Positions 50,145-59,488 of a stretch of 64,000 nt of DNA are shown piece after piece (position 1 is the stretch's first letter; every line of letters starts with the position of its first letter). The stretch is from an uncultured Bacteroidia bacterium (lineage in GTDB: Bacteria > Bacteroidota > Bacteroidia > Bacteroidales > UBA932): positions 248,001 to 312,000 of the forward strand of contig CACZZF010000001.1 in NCBI GenBank assembly GCA_902785575.1. The letters are read 5' to 3'. A program made the translations under genes and the position numbers. The notes under the pieces are model-generated. The model searched no databases, had not been told where the DNA came from, and saw nothing but the letters and a program-made list of their open reading frames with translations.

Positions 50145-51137
50145 ATGGAAAAGCAAAAGAAAAGTTACAATCTAGTGATTGGCATAGCCGCGTTGATAGC
50201 CATCATTTTGGTTATCGCCATCGTCGGTTATTTTGTTTCCAAACCCAAACCGCTAGTGATCCAAGGCGAGGCCGAGGCAAGTGAGTACAGGGTCTCCGGA
50301 AAGGTTCCCGGAAGGATTGAGGAACTCTATGTGAAAGAAGGTCAGATGATTCACAAAGGCGATACGATCGCCTTCATCGACTCCCCCGAGGTCAGGGCGA
50401 AACTGATCCAGGCCAATGCCGCGAAGAATGCTGCGGCGGCGCAAAGCGACAAGGCCCGTCACGGCGCCAGGTCCGAGCAGATCCAGGGAGCCTACCAGCT
50501 TTGGCAACAGGCGATTGTTCAGGAAGATGTCCTGAGAAAATCCCTGGACAGGGTCGAGAGGCTATATGAGCAGAAGGTAATCGCCGCCCAGAAATATGAT
50601 GAGGCCAAAGCCAAGTACGATGCCGCCGTAGCGCAGACCAAAGCCGCCAAGAGCCAGTATGACATGGCGGTAAGCGGAGCCAGGGCTGAGGACAAAGCCG
50701 CGGCTAGAGCCCTTGTGGAGCAGGCTTCAGGTGCTGTCCAGGAGGTCGAGTCCTACCTTGGAGAGCTTTACCTCACCTCCCCTTCCGACGGTATAATCTC
50801 GGCCACTTATCCAAAGGTCGGCGAGTTGGTTGGCCAAGGCTCCCCTGTCGCGAGCGTGACTGACATCAATGACATTTGGTTCACTTTTAACGTGCGTGAG
50901 GACTATCTCCACGGCATGAAAGAAGGAGACAAGGTCACCGTGGAACTTCCCGCCCTGGACGGAAAGGAAGTGAGCGCGACTGTCTATTATATTGCCGTAA
51001 GGGAATCCTACGCCACCTGGAAGGCGACTAAGGAGACTGGTTTATACGACGCCAAGACCTTCGAGGTCAGGGCAGTACCTGACAGCCCGGTCGAGGGGAT
51101 ACGCCCCGGAATGTCCGCGATAGTGAAACAGAAATAA
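50145..51137 (+). CDS. HlyD/EmrA-type periplasmic adaptor
   Basis: A 330-residue membrane-fusion protein with an N-terminal anchor (VIGIAALIAIILVIAIVGYF). The first lipoyl half is VSGKVPGRIEELYVKEGQMIHKGDTIAFID. A long Ala/Gln-rich coiled coil follows at ~85-200, then the second lipoyl half YLTSPSDGIISATYPKVGELVGQGSPVASV and a beta-barrel. It bridges the inner-membrane permeases and TolC. It is 24 bases after the TolC gene. Confidence 0.94.
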   Translation: MEKQKKSYNLVIGIAALIAIILVIAIVGYFVSKPKPLVIQGEAEASEYRVSGKVPGRIEELYVKEGQMIHKGDTIAFIDSPEVRAKLIQANAAKNAAAAQSDKARHGARSEQIQGAYQLWQQAIVQEDVLRKSLDRVERLYEQKVIAAQKYDEAKAKYDAAVAQTKAAKSQYDMAVSGARAEDKAAARALVEQASGAVQEVESYLGELYLTSPSDGIISATYPKVGELVGQGSPVASVTDINDIWFTFNVREDYLHGMKEGDKVTVELPALDGKEVSATVYYIAVRESYATWKATKETGLYDAKTFEVRAVPDSPVEGIRPGMSAIVKQK

Positions 51138-51149
51138 CTTTTGGATAAA

Positions 51150-52319
51150 ATGAACAACTGGCAAAGGATATTATCGGTCGCTCGGCGCGAGCTCAGGATA
51201 ATCAGGAACCGTCCTCTTTATTTCATGGGCTCGGTCGGAGTGATCGCGTTCTGCGCCGTTTTCTTCCTGACTTTCTTGAACAATGGTCTTCCGGACAATA
51301 TCCCGATAGGTATTGTAGATGAGGACCAGTCTTCAACCTCACGGAACTTTTGCCTTCAACTCGACGCGACCCAGCTCGGGAAGGTAGTCCGTTACGATTC
51401 ATTCTCTGCTGCGAGGGAAGACATGACAAGCGGGAAGATCGCCGCCGTCTGCGTGATCCCGGAGGGGATGAACGAGAATATACAGGCTTTCAAGCAACCG
51501 AAGATCACGTTCTATGTGAATGGGTTGTATTTCGTGAGCGGCGCACTTGCCTGGAAAGACTTGTTGACTATGGTCAACCTGACCAACGGCGCTGTGCAAA
51601 GGGAGATCCTAAGGGCGAAAGGATTCAATGACAGCCAGATAATGGGCATGATACGTCCGATAGACATCGACACCCACCAGATAGGCAACGTCACGACCAA
51701 CTACAACTACTACCTTACGGGAATATTGCTCCCGGGAATACTGGAAATGATTGTGATCCTGGTACTTATATATTCTTTGGGTGCGGAGTTGAAGTTCGGG
51801 ACGTCGAGGCATCTGATGGACACATCCGGCCATTCGATAGTGACCGCATTGATGGGCAAACTCCTGGTTTGGACGATTGTGTTTTCCGCAATAGGGTTCG
51901 TGATCATCATGCTCCTGTACCACTGGCTCCATTTCCCGATCAGCGGAAGCATATTCAATATGTTCCTCGCCATGTTCCTGATGATCATAGCAAGTGAGGC
52001 TGCCGGAATATTCATCCTGGAGATGCTACCCGTACCAAGGCTGGCGTTGAGTGTCGGCGCGTTGTACAGCGTGCTTGGCCTATCGCTGTCGGGATTCACA
52101 TTACCTCTCGAGGCGATGCCACCCTACATACAAGGGCTTGCCGTCATGTTCCCGTTGAGACATTACTACCTTTTCCACGTCCAGGAGGTCATCTTCGGAG
52201 CAGGTTTCGCCGGATGGTGGGATGAGGTGATCCATCTATTGGTATTCCTGTTCGTCCCCCTCGTCGGCCTCAGCAGGCTAAAGAACGCATATATCCATCA
52301 GAACTTCCCAAAAGAATAG
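51150..52319 (+). CDS. ABC-2 type permease (first of pair)
   Basis: A 389-residue inner-membrane protein. There is one TM at ~25-45, an extracytoplasmic domain at ~46-180 (GIVDEDQSSTSRNFCLQLDATQLGKVV), then five TM segments to the end. This is the ABC2_membrane_3 layout of YhhJ/YbhS proteins. The ATG at 51150 is preferred over a TTG three codons earlier. It is probably half of a heterodimeric exporter with the next gene. No ATPase gene is present in the operon. Confidence 0.9.
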   Translation: MNNWQRILSVARRELRIIRNRPLYFMGSVGVIAFCAVFFLTFLNNGLPDNIPIGIVDEDQSSTSRNFCLQLDATQLGKVVRYDSFSAAREDMTSGKIAAVCVIPEGMNENIQAFKQPKITFYVNGLYFVSGALAWKDLLTMVNLTNGAVQREILRAKGFNDSQIMGMIRPIDIDTHQIGNVTTNYNYYLTGILLPGILEMIVILVLIYSLGAELKFGTSRHLMDTSGHSIVTALMGKLLVWTIVFSAIGFVIIMLLYHWLHFPISGSIFNMFLAMFLMIIASEAAGIFILEMLPVPRLALSVGALYSVLGLSLSGFTLPLEAMPPYIQGLAVMFPLRHYYLFHVQEVIFGAGFAGWWDEVIHLLVFLFVPLVGLSRLKNAYIHQNFPKE

Positions 52320-52322
52320 ACC

Positions 52323-53603
52323 ATGGCAAACAACAGATTCATAAATACTTGGCTTCGGGACTGGTGGGACATTTTCTGTCACGAGCTCAAGCAGATATTC
52401 TCCGACGGAGGAGTCATGCTGATTTTCATCATCGCCGGACTAGCCTACCCGCTTTTATATAATGTGGTGTATCTCAACGGCCTGTTGGAGGATACTCCGG
52501 TCGCCGTAGTGGACGACGCCGACTGTTCCGACAGCCGTAGGTTCATAAGGGAGATCGATGCCACCAGGGAGGTGGAAGTCGCCGCGAAATGTGTCAATAT
52601 GGATGAGGCCGAGAGACTGATGCGGGACCGAAAAATCAACGGAATAGTGTATTTCCCCAGGGACTTCGGTGAGAAACTGGCCAGGAACGAGACCGCGACC
52701 CTCTCTCTTTACGCCGACATGAGCAGTTTCTTGTATTATAAGAACGCCATGATCGCCACTAATTTCGTGATGCTTCACGAGATAGGGCAGATCCAAATGG
52801 AGAGGTACTCGCTTGCGGGGATGACGGAACAAGAGGCGTCCCAAGTCATCAAACCTCTTGGTTATGAGGACAATAATCCTTTCAACAGGACTTTCAACTA
52901 TAGTCTATTCCTGATCTCGGCCATATTGATGATAATCATCCAGCAGACAATGTTCTACGGAATGTCATTGCTGGCGGGGACCCAGAGGGAAAGGAACCAC
53001 AGTTTCGCCTCCCTGCCTGACAAACTGGAAGGTCACGGAATGATCCGTGTCGTGCTTGGCCGCGGCGGCGCTTACTGGCTGCTTTACCTTGGGATCGGCA
53101 TGTATATAGCCTTCATCGTTCCGGCGATATTCGGGATTCCCCAACGCGGCCAGTTCGGTGACATTTTGGCGATGCTGCTATTCTTCATCACGGATTGCGT
53201 GTTCTTCAGCATGACCTGGAGCACATTGATCACCAGACGAGAGTCGGTGTTCCTGCTTTTCCTGGCCATGTCTCCGATCTGCCTGTTCCTGACAGGCTGC
53301 TCATGGCCCACAGTCGCATTTCCGGGATTCTGGAAGGTGTTTTCCTACATATTCCCGTCAACTTTCGGGGTCCAGTCCTATATCAACCTCAGCACTGCCG
53401 GAGGTGACATCAACGCCGCTGGAAGCCAGATGAGGATCATGATCCTGCAGACCATAATCTATTTCGGACTTTCCTGCGCCTGCATTTTCGCGGAGAACTG
53501 GGTGATACACCACAAGGAAGTGATCCGGGAACGGAAGGACAAACTGGCCAGGAAGGCCGGTATTGACAAAGTTGAGGATACCAAGATAATAGCCGGAGAA
53601 TAA
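52323..53603 (+). CDS. ABC-2 type permease (second of pair)
   Basis: A 426-residue paralogue of the preceding protein with the same plan: N-terminal TM (DGGVMLIFIIAGLAYPLLYNVVYLNG), an extracytoplasmic domain (AVVDDADCSDSRRFIREIDATREVEVAAKC), then five TM segments and a charged C-terminal tail (HHKEVIRERKDKLARKAG). It lies three bases downstream of its partner and closes the operon. Substrate unknown; drugs, lipids or glycan precursors are all possible. Confidence 0.9.
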   Translation: MANNRFINTWLRDWWDIFCHELKQIFSDGGVMLIFIIAGLAYPLLYNVVYLNGLLEDTPVAVVDDADCSDSRRFIREIDATREVEVAAKCVNMDEAERLMRDRKINGIVYFPRDFGEKLARNETATLSLYADMSSFLYYKNAMIATNFVMLHEIGQIQMERYSLAGMTEQEASQVIKPLGYEDNNPFNRTFNYSLFLISAILMIIIQQTMFYGMSLLAGTQRERNHSFASLPDKLEGHGMIRVVLGRGGAYWLLYLGIGMYIAFIVPAIFGIPQRGQFGDILAMLLFFITDCVFFSMTWSTLITRRESVFLLFLAMSPICLFLTGCSWPTVAFPGFWKVFSYIFPSTFGVQSYINLSTAGGDINAAGSQMRIMILQTIIYFGLSCACIFAENWVIHHKEVIRERKDKLARKAGIDKVEDTKIIAGE

Positions 53604-53608
53604 AGACG

Positions 53609-55060
53609 TCAGAGTCCCAGCTCCTCGGCTTTCGCCAACATTTCAGTATTGCCGCTGACTTCGAGCTTACTATAGATACGGTACTTGTGGTTGCTAACGG
53701 TTCGGGCTGACAAGCATAGCTTATCCGCTATCTGCTTGTCGGAAAGGCCCTCTTTACTGAGGGATATTATTTCCAGCTCCCTTGAGCTCAAACCTCTGGT
53801 ACCCAACGACTTCTTCCTCGAAATCATCAGCTCGGAAATATAATTCACGACCACCGGATCCATCGGGGCGTCGCCTTCGGACAGACTGGCGCAACGTTGC
53901 CGTATCTCATCCTCGCTCATTGTGGGCCATTTCCGGATGAAATCCAAAGTGTGACTATCTTTGATTCCAGCGAGAGCAGGATCATACAAGTCTTTGGCGA
54001 TCACGGCGAAAAGCATCTCACGGCTTCGGGCAATAGCCTGGATACTTTTGTTCTTCTGGGAAATCTGGCGGTTGAGCCGGATGAACTGGACGATAGCGGC
54101 CATAGCCAAGATGAATAGAGCGCCGAAAAGAAACACAAGACCGGTCCTCGTCTTTATCTGCCTGTCTTTAAGTTCAGTCTGATACTCAGTCTGGAGGTTT
54201 TGGAGAATGTCGTCACCTTTCTGACGCATGTACAGCTGCATGTAATAGGAAAAATTCTGATGAGCCTCCGTCGCCAGCCGGATATTCCCTTTTCGCAGAT
54301 ACAGAATGGTCAAGTGGTCATATATCTGATACAACTTAAGGTAATCTGTCTCTGGAGTCTCTCCTATAATCCGCGTGCAGAAACTGATGGCCTCATCAGT
54401 TTTGTCTCCCTGCCGGAGATATCGCATCCGGGAGGATAAAGCTCTCGCGGAAGTCTTACCACCGTCAATCTCCTCCGCTTTTTCAAGCCACTCACCAGCC
54501 TTTCGGTAAATCTGCCTGTCCAGGACATCATTCCAGCGGTTCTTGTTGATGTACAACTCGCACAGAAAATAACAAGACTCCGCCACGATCCCGTTCCACC
54601 CCCTGGGTTCAGCCAGTGTCAAAGCGTTTTCAAGATATTCAATTCCCTCATCGTCCCTGTTCTGTTCGGCGGAAAAATTGGAATAGGAGCAGACTTTACC
54701 CTTAAGCAGCAGCGCCGCGGCCAGCAAGGAATCATCTCGCTCCTGAACAGCGATGTCTTCCGCTTGACAGGCATGCTCAAACGACAAGGAATCCCTGCTG
54801 GTCTGGAGAAAGAGCTTTGAAAGAGTAAGGTGAGAAAGGGCCTGGTCAATCTTCTCTCCGGAATCGGCGATCTTTAAAGCGTCAAAAGCCAAGCTGACGG
54901 CTTCATCGTAACGGGACTGTGATGTCAGTCTTTCCGCTTCTTCCAACAAGGTGGATACACTTTGTTCCTGCCGTATATCGATGCCTCCATCGCAAGAAAA
55001 AAGCAGAGACAGCGAAATCACCAAAAAAACGGCCTTTGAGTATATACTTATAGGTCTCAT
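53609..55060 (-). CDS. Membrane-anchored TPR regulator with LuxR-type HTH
   Basis: A 483-residue protein starting MRPISIYSKAVF. The N-terminus is a lipoprotein-like or signal-anchor segment (VFLVISLSLLFSC-DGG). Residues ~35-295 form TPR-like helical pairs (for example SRYDEAVSLAFDALKIADSG). A TM segment lies at ~308-328 (GLVFLFGALFILAMAAIVQF), then a coiled coil, and a LuxR-type HTH at ~425-483 (LSSRELEIISLSKEGLSDKQIADKLCLSARTVSNHKYRIYSKL). The TPR part should face the periplasm and the HTH the cytoplasm, making a one-protein membrane sensor-regulator. A phased TGAGTA/TACTCA array covers its promoter. It is convergent with the export operon. Confidence 0.88.
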   Translation of the reverse strand: MRPISIYSKAVFLVISLSLLFSCDGGIDIRQEQSVSTLLEEAERLTSQSRYDEAVSLAFDALKIADSGEKIDQALSHLTLSKLFLQTSRDSLSFEHACQAEDIAVQERDDSLLAAALLLKGKVCSYSNFSAEQNRDDEGIEYLENALTLAEPRGWNGIVAESCYFLCELYINKNRWNDVLDRQIYRKAGEWLEKAEEIDGGKTSARALSSRMRYLRQGDKTDEAISFCTRIIGETPETDYLKLYQIYDHLTILYLRKGNIRLATEAHQNFSYYMQLYMRQKGDDILQNLQTEYQTELKDRQIKTRTGLVFLFGALFILAMAAIVQFIRLNRQISQKNKSIQAIARSREMLFAVIAKDLYDPALAGIKDSHTLDFIRKWPTMSEDEIRQRCASLSEGDAPMDPVVVNYISELMISRKKSLGTRGLSSRELEIISLSKEGLSDKQIADKLCLSARTVSNHKYRIYSKLEVSGNTEMLAKAEELGL

Positions 55061-55127
55061 GAGTAATAAATCGCCCAAATATACTCATTTTCATACTCAA
55101 ATTGAGTAAAATGAGTAAGATTACTCA
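55060..55127. promoter_or_regulatory. Array of six TGAGTA/TACTCA boxes over the LuxR-type gene promoter
   Basis: Boxes lie at 55060, 55082, 55094, 55103, 55112 and 55122 (first bases), the last five 9-12 bases apart. They make two perfect palindromes: TACTCA-AAT-TGAGTA (55094-55108) and TGAGTA-AGAT-TACTCA (55112-55127). A minus-strand -7 box TATATTTG (55076-55083) overlaps one box, and no -33 TTTG is at the right distance. This suggests activator- or repressor-controlled transcription, perhaps by the gene's own product. Confidence 0.65.
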
Positions 55128-55242
55128 ATAAAAAAACAAATAAAACCCCCATCTTGCAATCAGCAAAAACAGACGATTATAACTCAACCTTGAGGAAAGA
55201 ACTATTCACTTTACTGACCTATTGAAGCTATTCAAATTAAAG

Positions 55243-55275
55243 AAGCGGTCGCGGCTGAGGGAGCCACGACCGCTT
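55243..55275 (-). terminator. Intrinsic terminator of the three-gene surface lipoprotein operon
   Basis: The nine-base arms AAGCGGTCG (55243-55251) and CGACCGCTT (55267-55275), with an inner GGCT/AGCC pairing, are followed on the minus strand by TTCTTTAATTTG. It lies 18 bases after the stop of the last lipoprotein gene. Of the 232 bases between the two genes, the rest is AT-rich and holds only the box array. Confidence 0.75.
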
Positions 55276-55292
55276 CAGTATTTAGAAGACGA

Positions 55293-57428
55293 TTATTCGA
55301 TAGAAGCTACCGGACGCACAAACATTCCTTGGTAACGGTTGGCCGTTGAGATCTGTTGCATATTAGGAAAAACAGAAGGATCCGGGCAAGTCATATAATA
55401 TGCTCTTTGCTGGTTGGAGGTGTCCAGTGAGGATGACCAATAACTTGCCATACTTGTGGAATTCTGAATTGAGTTTTGCACAAAGGATCCACCATTGCCG
55501 GGAAGGAACATCTTGTTGCCGTTCGCCTTACAGGTCACTTCATATCCTAGATTCACAGAATCCCAGACCCAATCGTACTGGGTCCTGTCAGTCAAGATAT
55601 CGAAATCCGCTTTGGTCGGCATACGCCAAGAGCCTCCCCATCTTCTATGGGCGATATCGTCCTCAGGCAGGAGCACTGTCAACCCGCTGCTGAGAGTGTA
55701 CTTTTCCATAAAAGCGCTGCCGCTGCCGTCAGTGTCAAAATATGAGTACCAATCATACCCGCCAGACTTCCAGGTAAGAGGACTTAAGGACGAATAATAT
55801 GTGTCGAGCTCACCCCAGGCGAAATAGTCTCCTGTTTCAAGGGGGCTTTCAGCACCGAGGTTCACCCTGGCCCATCTGAGTCCATTGCCCATATAGACAT
55901 ATCCGCGGCTTTCCAGCTCGCCCACAGCCGGATTCACGCCCGACACCAACTCAACACTGAACACTGGACGAATAGTACAGCCATTGTTCCGATCATAGAT
56001 ACCTACAGAATACGAGCTACCCAGAACAAATAAATGAAATGCTTGATAAGGATATGAATCATACACTTCGGATGACCAATAAAAGCATCTTTCATTTCTG
56101 AACCCAACCGGGAAGTTTGCGGTGGAATTTCCTGCGGCAGGAAGGAAAACAGTCTCACCATTGGAATTGCTGAAGTATCTGTAGCCATTTACTCCGGAGG
56201 ACTTATAATTCTCTACCCAAGAACGTGAGCAAGCGTCATTTAAGGAAACTAATTCATTCTTGGTCGGCATTCGCCAAAGACCATGCAAAATCTGGGTCGC
56301 GGCATCGTCCTCCGGTTCAAGGATAGTCTTACCATCAGTAAAACCCTGATAACCTCTACTGGATACTGTGCAGTACTTTGTCAAGGCATCTCGGCTACCA
56401 TTGCAAAGAGGATAACTTGACCAAGCAACGCCTTGCCTCGGTTGTGGCACGCCCCAAAGAAAGTAATCACCCCAGCCAGTCTCAGAGCTCGCGCCAAGAT
56501 TGCACTTGGCAAACATCAGACTCTCACCAGCATCATTCTTTATACCCAAATTGACATATTCTGTCGCGATCCAGGCGGAACCACTGATGTCACCGATGCC
56601 GATGTACTTGGACGCGCTGACCGTTTTCGTTCCAACATTCCGGGTGTAAAGCACACAGGCGTTCTCGTCGTTAATTGAGAAATCATAATTCACCGCCGTT
56701 CCTACAGCGCTCCCATCAAGAACGCCAGAAAAACCTAAAAAGGAATCGGCTTCATCAAAATAACCGACAATGGCCTTGCCAGCGGAACCGATAGAGTAAT
56801 TCAATTCTCCCGAAGCGGACACCCCATTGAAGACGACAGGCTTCACATTATCCTGGAATAGAGTATAGAAATGATTCGAGTCATATCCAGAGACATCGAA
56901 GTGGATGTATTTATCCGAGCCAGTGAGCGCGGGGGCCTCCATATTCACGTCACCAAGCAGTCCATCTTCAAAGATGTACCGAACCTGTGTCGCTTTAAGG
57001 AAGACGCCATTGTAAGGCATGCCCAAGCCAAGAAAGACAAATTCTCCTCCCTGGTACGCCACGGTAGCGTGTTTCGCATTGGGAAAATGAACGGCAGTCA
57101 GTGTGCCGGACGCGCCTAGGTCAGAGGCCACAAGACCATTCATCGGCGTTGATTCCCACTCACCGTCATTATATTCCATTTCCAAATACTTTGGAGCGGC
57201 AACTCCATTGATGAACAAGAAGACCACATCACCGTCAGCCCAACCACTTTTCACAGCCGCCCTGGTATCGGGAGACTCATCGAAGACATTGGACCTGGTA
57301 ATGGTAAGAGCCACCTTGAACTTTTGGTTGCCCTGGCCTTTATCAGGAGCGACAGGTTCCTCAATCAAGAGTTCACTGCAAGCGACTAGCGCGAAAAGTG
57401 AAATGAATAGTATAAATAACTTTTTCAT
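55293..57428 (-). CDS. Surface lipoprotein with two FISUMP domains
   Basis: A 711-residue lipoprotein (signal ends LFALVAC-SELL). Residues ~25-270 resemble fimbrillin-like/Mfa-type domains (TRAAVKSGWADGDVVFLFINGVAAPKYLEMEY). Two Fibrobacter-succinogenes-major-paralogous (FISUMP) modules follow at ~290-490 and ~510-711. Each has the set GDYFLWG or GDYFAWGE, WRMPTKxxxxxL, a YWSS strand, and a terminal IRPVFS or VRPVAS. The duplication within one protein is clear. Probably a surface-exposed carbohydrate- or adhesion-related protein; the ligand is unknown. Last gene of an operon with the BspA-like and M64 proteins. Confidence 0.83.
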   Translation of the reverse strand: MKKLFILFISLFALVACSELLIEEPVAPDKGQGNQKFKVALTITRSNVFDESPDTRAAVKSGWADGDVVFLFINGVAAPKYLEMEYNDGEWESTPMNGLVASDLGASGTLTAVHFPNAKHATVAYQGGEFVFLGLGMPYNGVFLKATQVRYIFEDGLLGDVNMEAPALTGSDKYIHFDVSGYDSNHFYTLFQDNVKPVVFNGVSASGELNYSIGSAGKAIVGYFDEADSFLGFSGVLDGSAVGTAVNYDFSINDENACVLYTRNVGTKTVSASKYIGIGDISGSAWIATEYVNLGIKNDAGESLMFAKCNLGASSETGWGDYFLWGVPQPRQGVAWSSYPLCNGSRDALTKYCTVSSRGYQGFTDGKTILEPEDDAATQILHGLWRMPTKNELVSLNDACSRSWVENYKSSGVNGYRYFSNSNGETVFLPAAGNSTANFPVGFRNERCFYWSSEVYDSYPYQAFHLFVLGSSYSVGIYDRNNGCTIRPVFSVELVSGVNPAVGELESRGYVYMGNGLRWARVNLGAESPLETGDYFAWGELDTYYSSLSPLTWKSGGYDWYSYFDTDGSGSAFMEKYTLSSGLTVLLPEDDIAHRRWGGSWRMPTKADFDILTDRTQYDWVWDSVNLGYEVTCKANGNKMFLPGNGGSFVQNSIQNSTSMASYWSSSLDTSNQQRAYYMTCPDPSVFPNMQQISTANRYQGMFVRPVASIE

Positions 57429-57446
57429 AATCATCTCCTCCTATTT

Positions 57447-59462
57447 TTACCAGTTCTCTCCACTTTCAAAAGGGGATACATAAACAAACGCGCCATCCGC
57501 ACCACCTATTATCCTATATCGGTCCGCGTAATCGAGCCAATAAGCTGTATTCTGGTAACTGTCAAACAGATTATTAGGGACATAGATCGGGCAACTGCTG
57601 CCGTCAAACATTCCACCGGAAGCATATCTGGGAGTTCCTATCGCACTTGGCACGATAGAAGCCTCGATACGGATCCACTCTAAGGAGGTGCAATTTTCAA
57701 AAGATCTTCCACCAACCACTTGCACTCCGGAAGGGATGGTGACGGAAGTCAAATGCTCACATCCAGAGAACGCGTAATCGGAAATCACACTCAAACTCTC
57801 AGGCAATACTACCTGGGCAAGAGTAGTACCCAAAAACGCATAGAAAGAGATATAATCAGTCGGCGGAACAGTATAGGACTGGTTGTCCATACCATAGGTC
57901 GCGAAACTGACAAGATACCTGACATCATCTTTGACCATAATCAAAGACCTTCCATCCTGGGAAGCGAACTTGCCATTGAAACGCTGGAGCATCATACACT
58001 CGGCGAACGGATTTCCTAAAGGAACGTCATAAGTATCTGAATAATACCCAAGAAAATCCACTGACTCTGGTATTGTCACTTCGAGGAGATTCGGGCAATC
58101 ATCAAATGCGAGAGACCCGATTCTCTTGAGACTCTCCGGCAGGAAATCAATCTCTTCAAAACCACATCCTGAGAAAGCTGAACGATCAATCGTAGTCAGG
58201 CTCGTGCCAAGATACGCGTCAACCAGGTTTGTGCAAGAATAGAAGGCAGATTGACCAATTCTCTCGACATAATCCGGCAAAGTGACAGTCTCTAGATTAT
58301 TGACATCCTTGAAAGCGTTATTGTCTATTATCGTGACAGGTTCAAGGAAACGAATGATTCCGACACCGTTGTTGTCTTTAGGAGCGACAGTCTCTGTCAC
58401 AGTGTTTTCCGCCGATGCGGCAGACAAATAATCGACAGCCTCTCCGTCAGTGGTAGTGTACCATATCTCATTGAAAGGCTGGCCTGAAGCCGCGGAAGAA
58501 TTAATCCATCCTGTGCTTCGGCCGTTGGAAATGTTAGTCGCGTTCTCGATGTAGGTGTCAAGAGGATTGTTAAAGGTCTTGAACACGTTGCGGTCCAGCG
58601 ACTTGACTGTGGTCAGTGAGTTGAATGTCGCCTCAATGCCTCCCAGCCTTTTTACGGTTAGCGAATAACCTCCCTCGAGCGCCACATCAGGCAGTGTCAC
58701 CATGAAGTAGTTCTTCCCAGGCTCGAAAGTGCCTCCATTAGGAGCATAGACCGTGATCGACTTCTTGGGGTTTTGGACTTCACCAACGACTACAGGGTTC
58801 ATGTCCCCATCCAGTCCAAAGGTCGCGTTGCCTGCGAGAGTCTCGTCATGGAGTCCCTTGAGAGTAACTGAGATCACGTCATCCTTGTTAAACCTCACAT
58901 AGACTCCGGAGTAGGCGTTCTTGTAATTGATGGTGAAACTCTCGGAGCGTCCAATCATCGTAGCGACGCCATTGTCGAAGGTGTCGGCCTTACCTCTCTG
59001 CAGATCGGGAACGCTGGTCGTGATGACCGCTGTAGCGGAATTGCCGTCCGGCTCGGAGTAAACCGCATCCACATTGTAGGGATAAAGTCCCCATAGATAA
59101 TTGATTCCGGACTCACCGTCGTCACCGACCACTACCGTGACCGTTCCCCTGAACTGAGCCTTGCGGGCGGGCTCAGTATTGGTGGAAGTGAACATTGTGG
59201 ACACTCCGAGACTGAAGATATTGATCGGATCCCCAGGGCTCCAAAATGTCTTCAACTGAGTTCCTTGGAAGGCAACAGATGTCCTTGTCGTCTGATCGAT
59301 GGACTCGGCTCCTTCAGCAATGTCAGCCGTGATGATCACTTCTCGTTGAGTGACCGTCTTTGACACGCCGTTATCCTCTGGTCCTTGCGGTACCATTTCC
59401 TGCGATTGGCAGGCAAACAGTAGCGCAAGAGAGGCAAGCGTCAGTATTATTCTGATTTTCAT
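57447..59462 (-). CDS. Fimbrillin-like/BspA-type leucine-rich-repeat lipoprotein
   Basis: A 671-residue lipoprotein (signal ends LLFAC-QSQEM). Residues ~30-310 resemble fimbrillin-like surface domains (TRTSVAFQGTQLKTFWSPGDPINIF, FEPGKNYFMVTLP). From ~330 the module NEIWYTTTDG leads into BspA/LRR_5 repeats (VTIIDNNAFKDVNNLETVTLPDYVERIGQSAFYSCTNL and later copies) up to a C-terminal cap with CPIYVPNNLFDSYQNTAYWLDYADRY. Such proteins bind host or microbial surfaces. It is 18 bases upstream of the FISUMP gene and 26 downstream of the M64 gene. Confidence 0.87.
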   Translation of the reverse strand: MKIRIILTLASLALLFACQSQEMVPQGPEDNGVSKTVTQREVIITADIAEGAESIDQTTRTSVAFQGTQLKTFWSPGDPINIFSLGVSTMFTSTNTEPARKAQFRGTVTVVVGDDGESGINYLWGLYPYNVDAVYSEPDGNSATAVITTSVPDLQRGKADTFDNGVATMIGRSESFTINYKNAYSGVYVRFNKDDVISVTLKGLHDETLAGNATFGLDGDMNPVVVGEVQNPKKSITVYAPNGGTFEPGKNYFMVTLPDVALEGGYSLTVKRLGGIEATFNSLTTVKSLDRNVFKTFNNPLDTYIENATNISNGRSTGWINSSAASGQPFNEIWYTTTDGEAVDYLSAASAENTVTETVAPKDNNGVGIIRFLEPVTIIDNNAFKDVNNLETVTLPDYVERIGQSAFYSCTNLVDAYLGTSLTTIDRSAFSGCGFEEIDFLPESLKRIGSLAFDDCPNLLEVTIPESVDFLGYYSDTYDVPLGNPFAECMMLQRFNGKFASQDGRSLIMVKDDVRYLVSFATYGMDNQSYTVPPTDYISFYAFLGTTLAQVVLPESLSVISDYAFSGCEHLTSVTIPSGVQVVGGRSFENCTSLEWIRIEASIVPSAIGTPRYASGGMFDGSSCPIYVPNNLFDSYQNTAYWLDYADRYRIIGGADGAFVYVSPFESGENW

Positions 59463-59488
59463 AATAAAAAGATATTTGCTATTGATAA

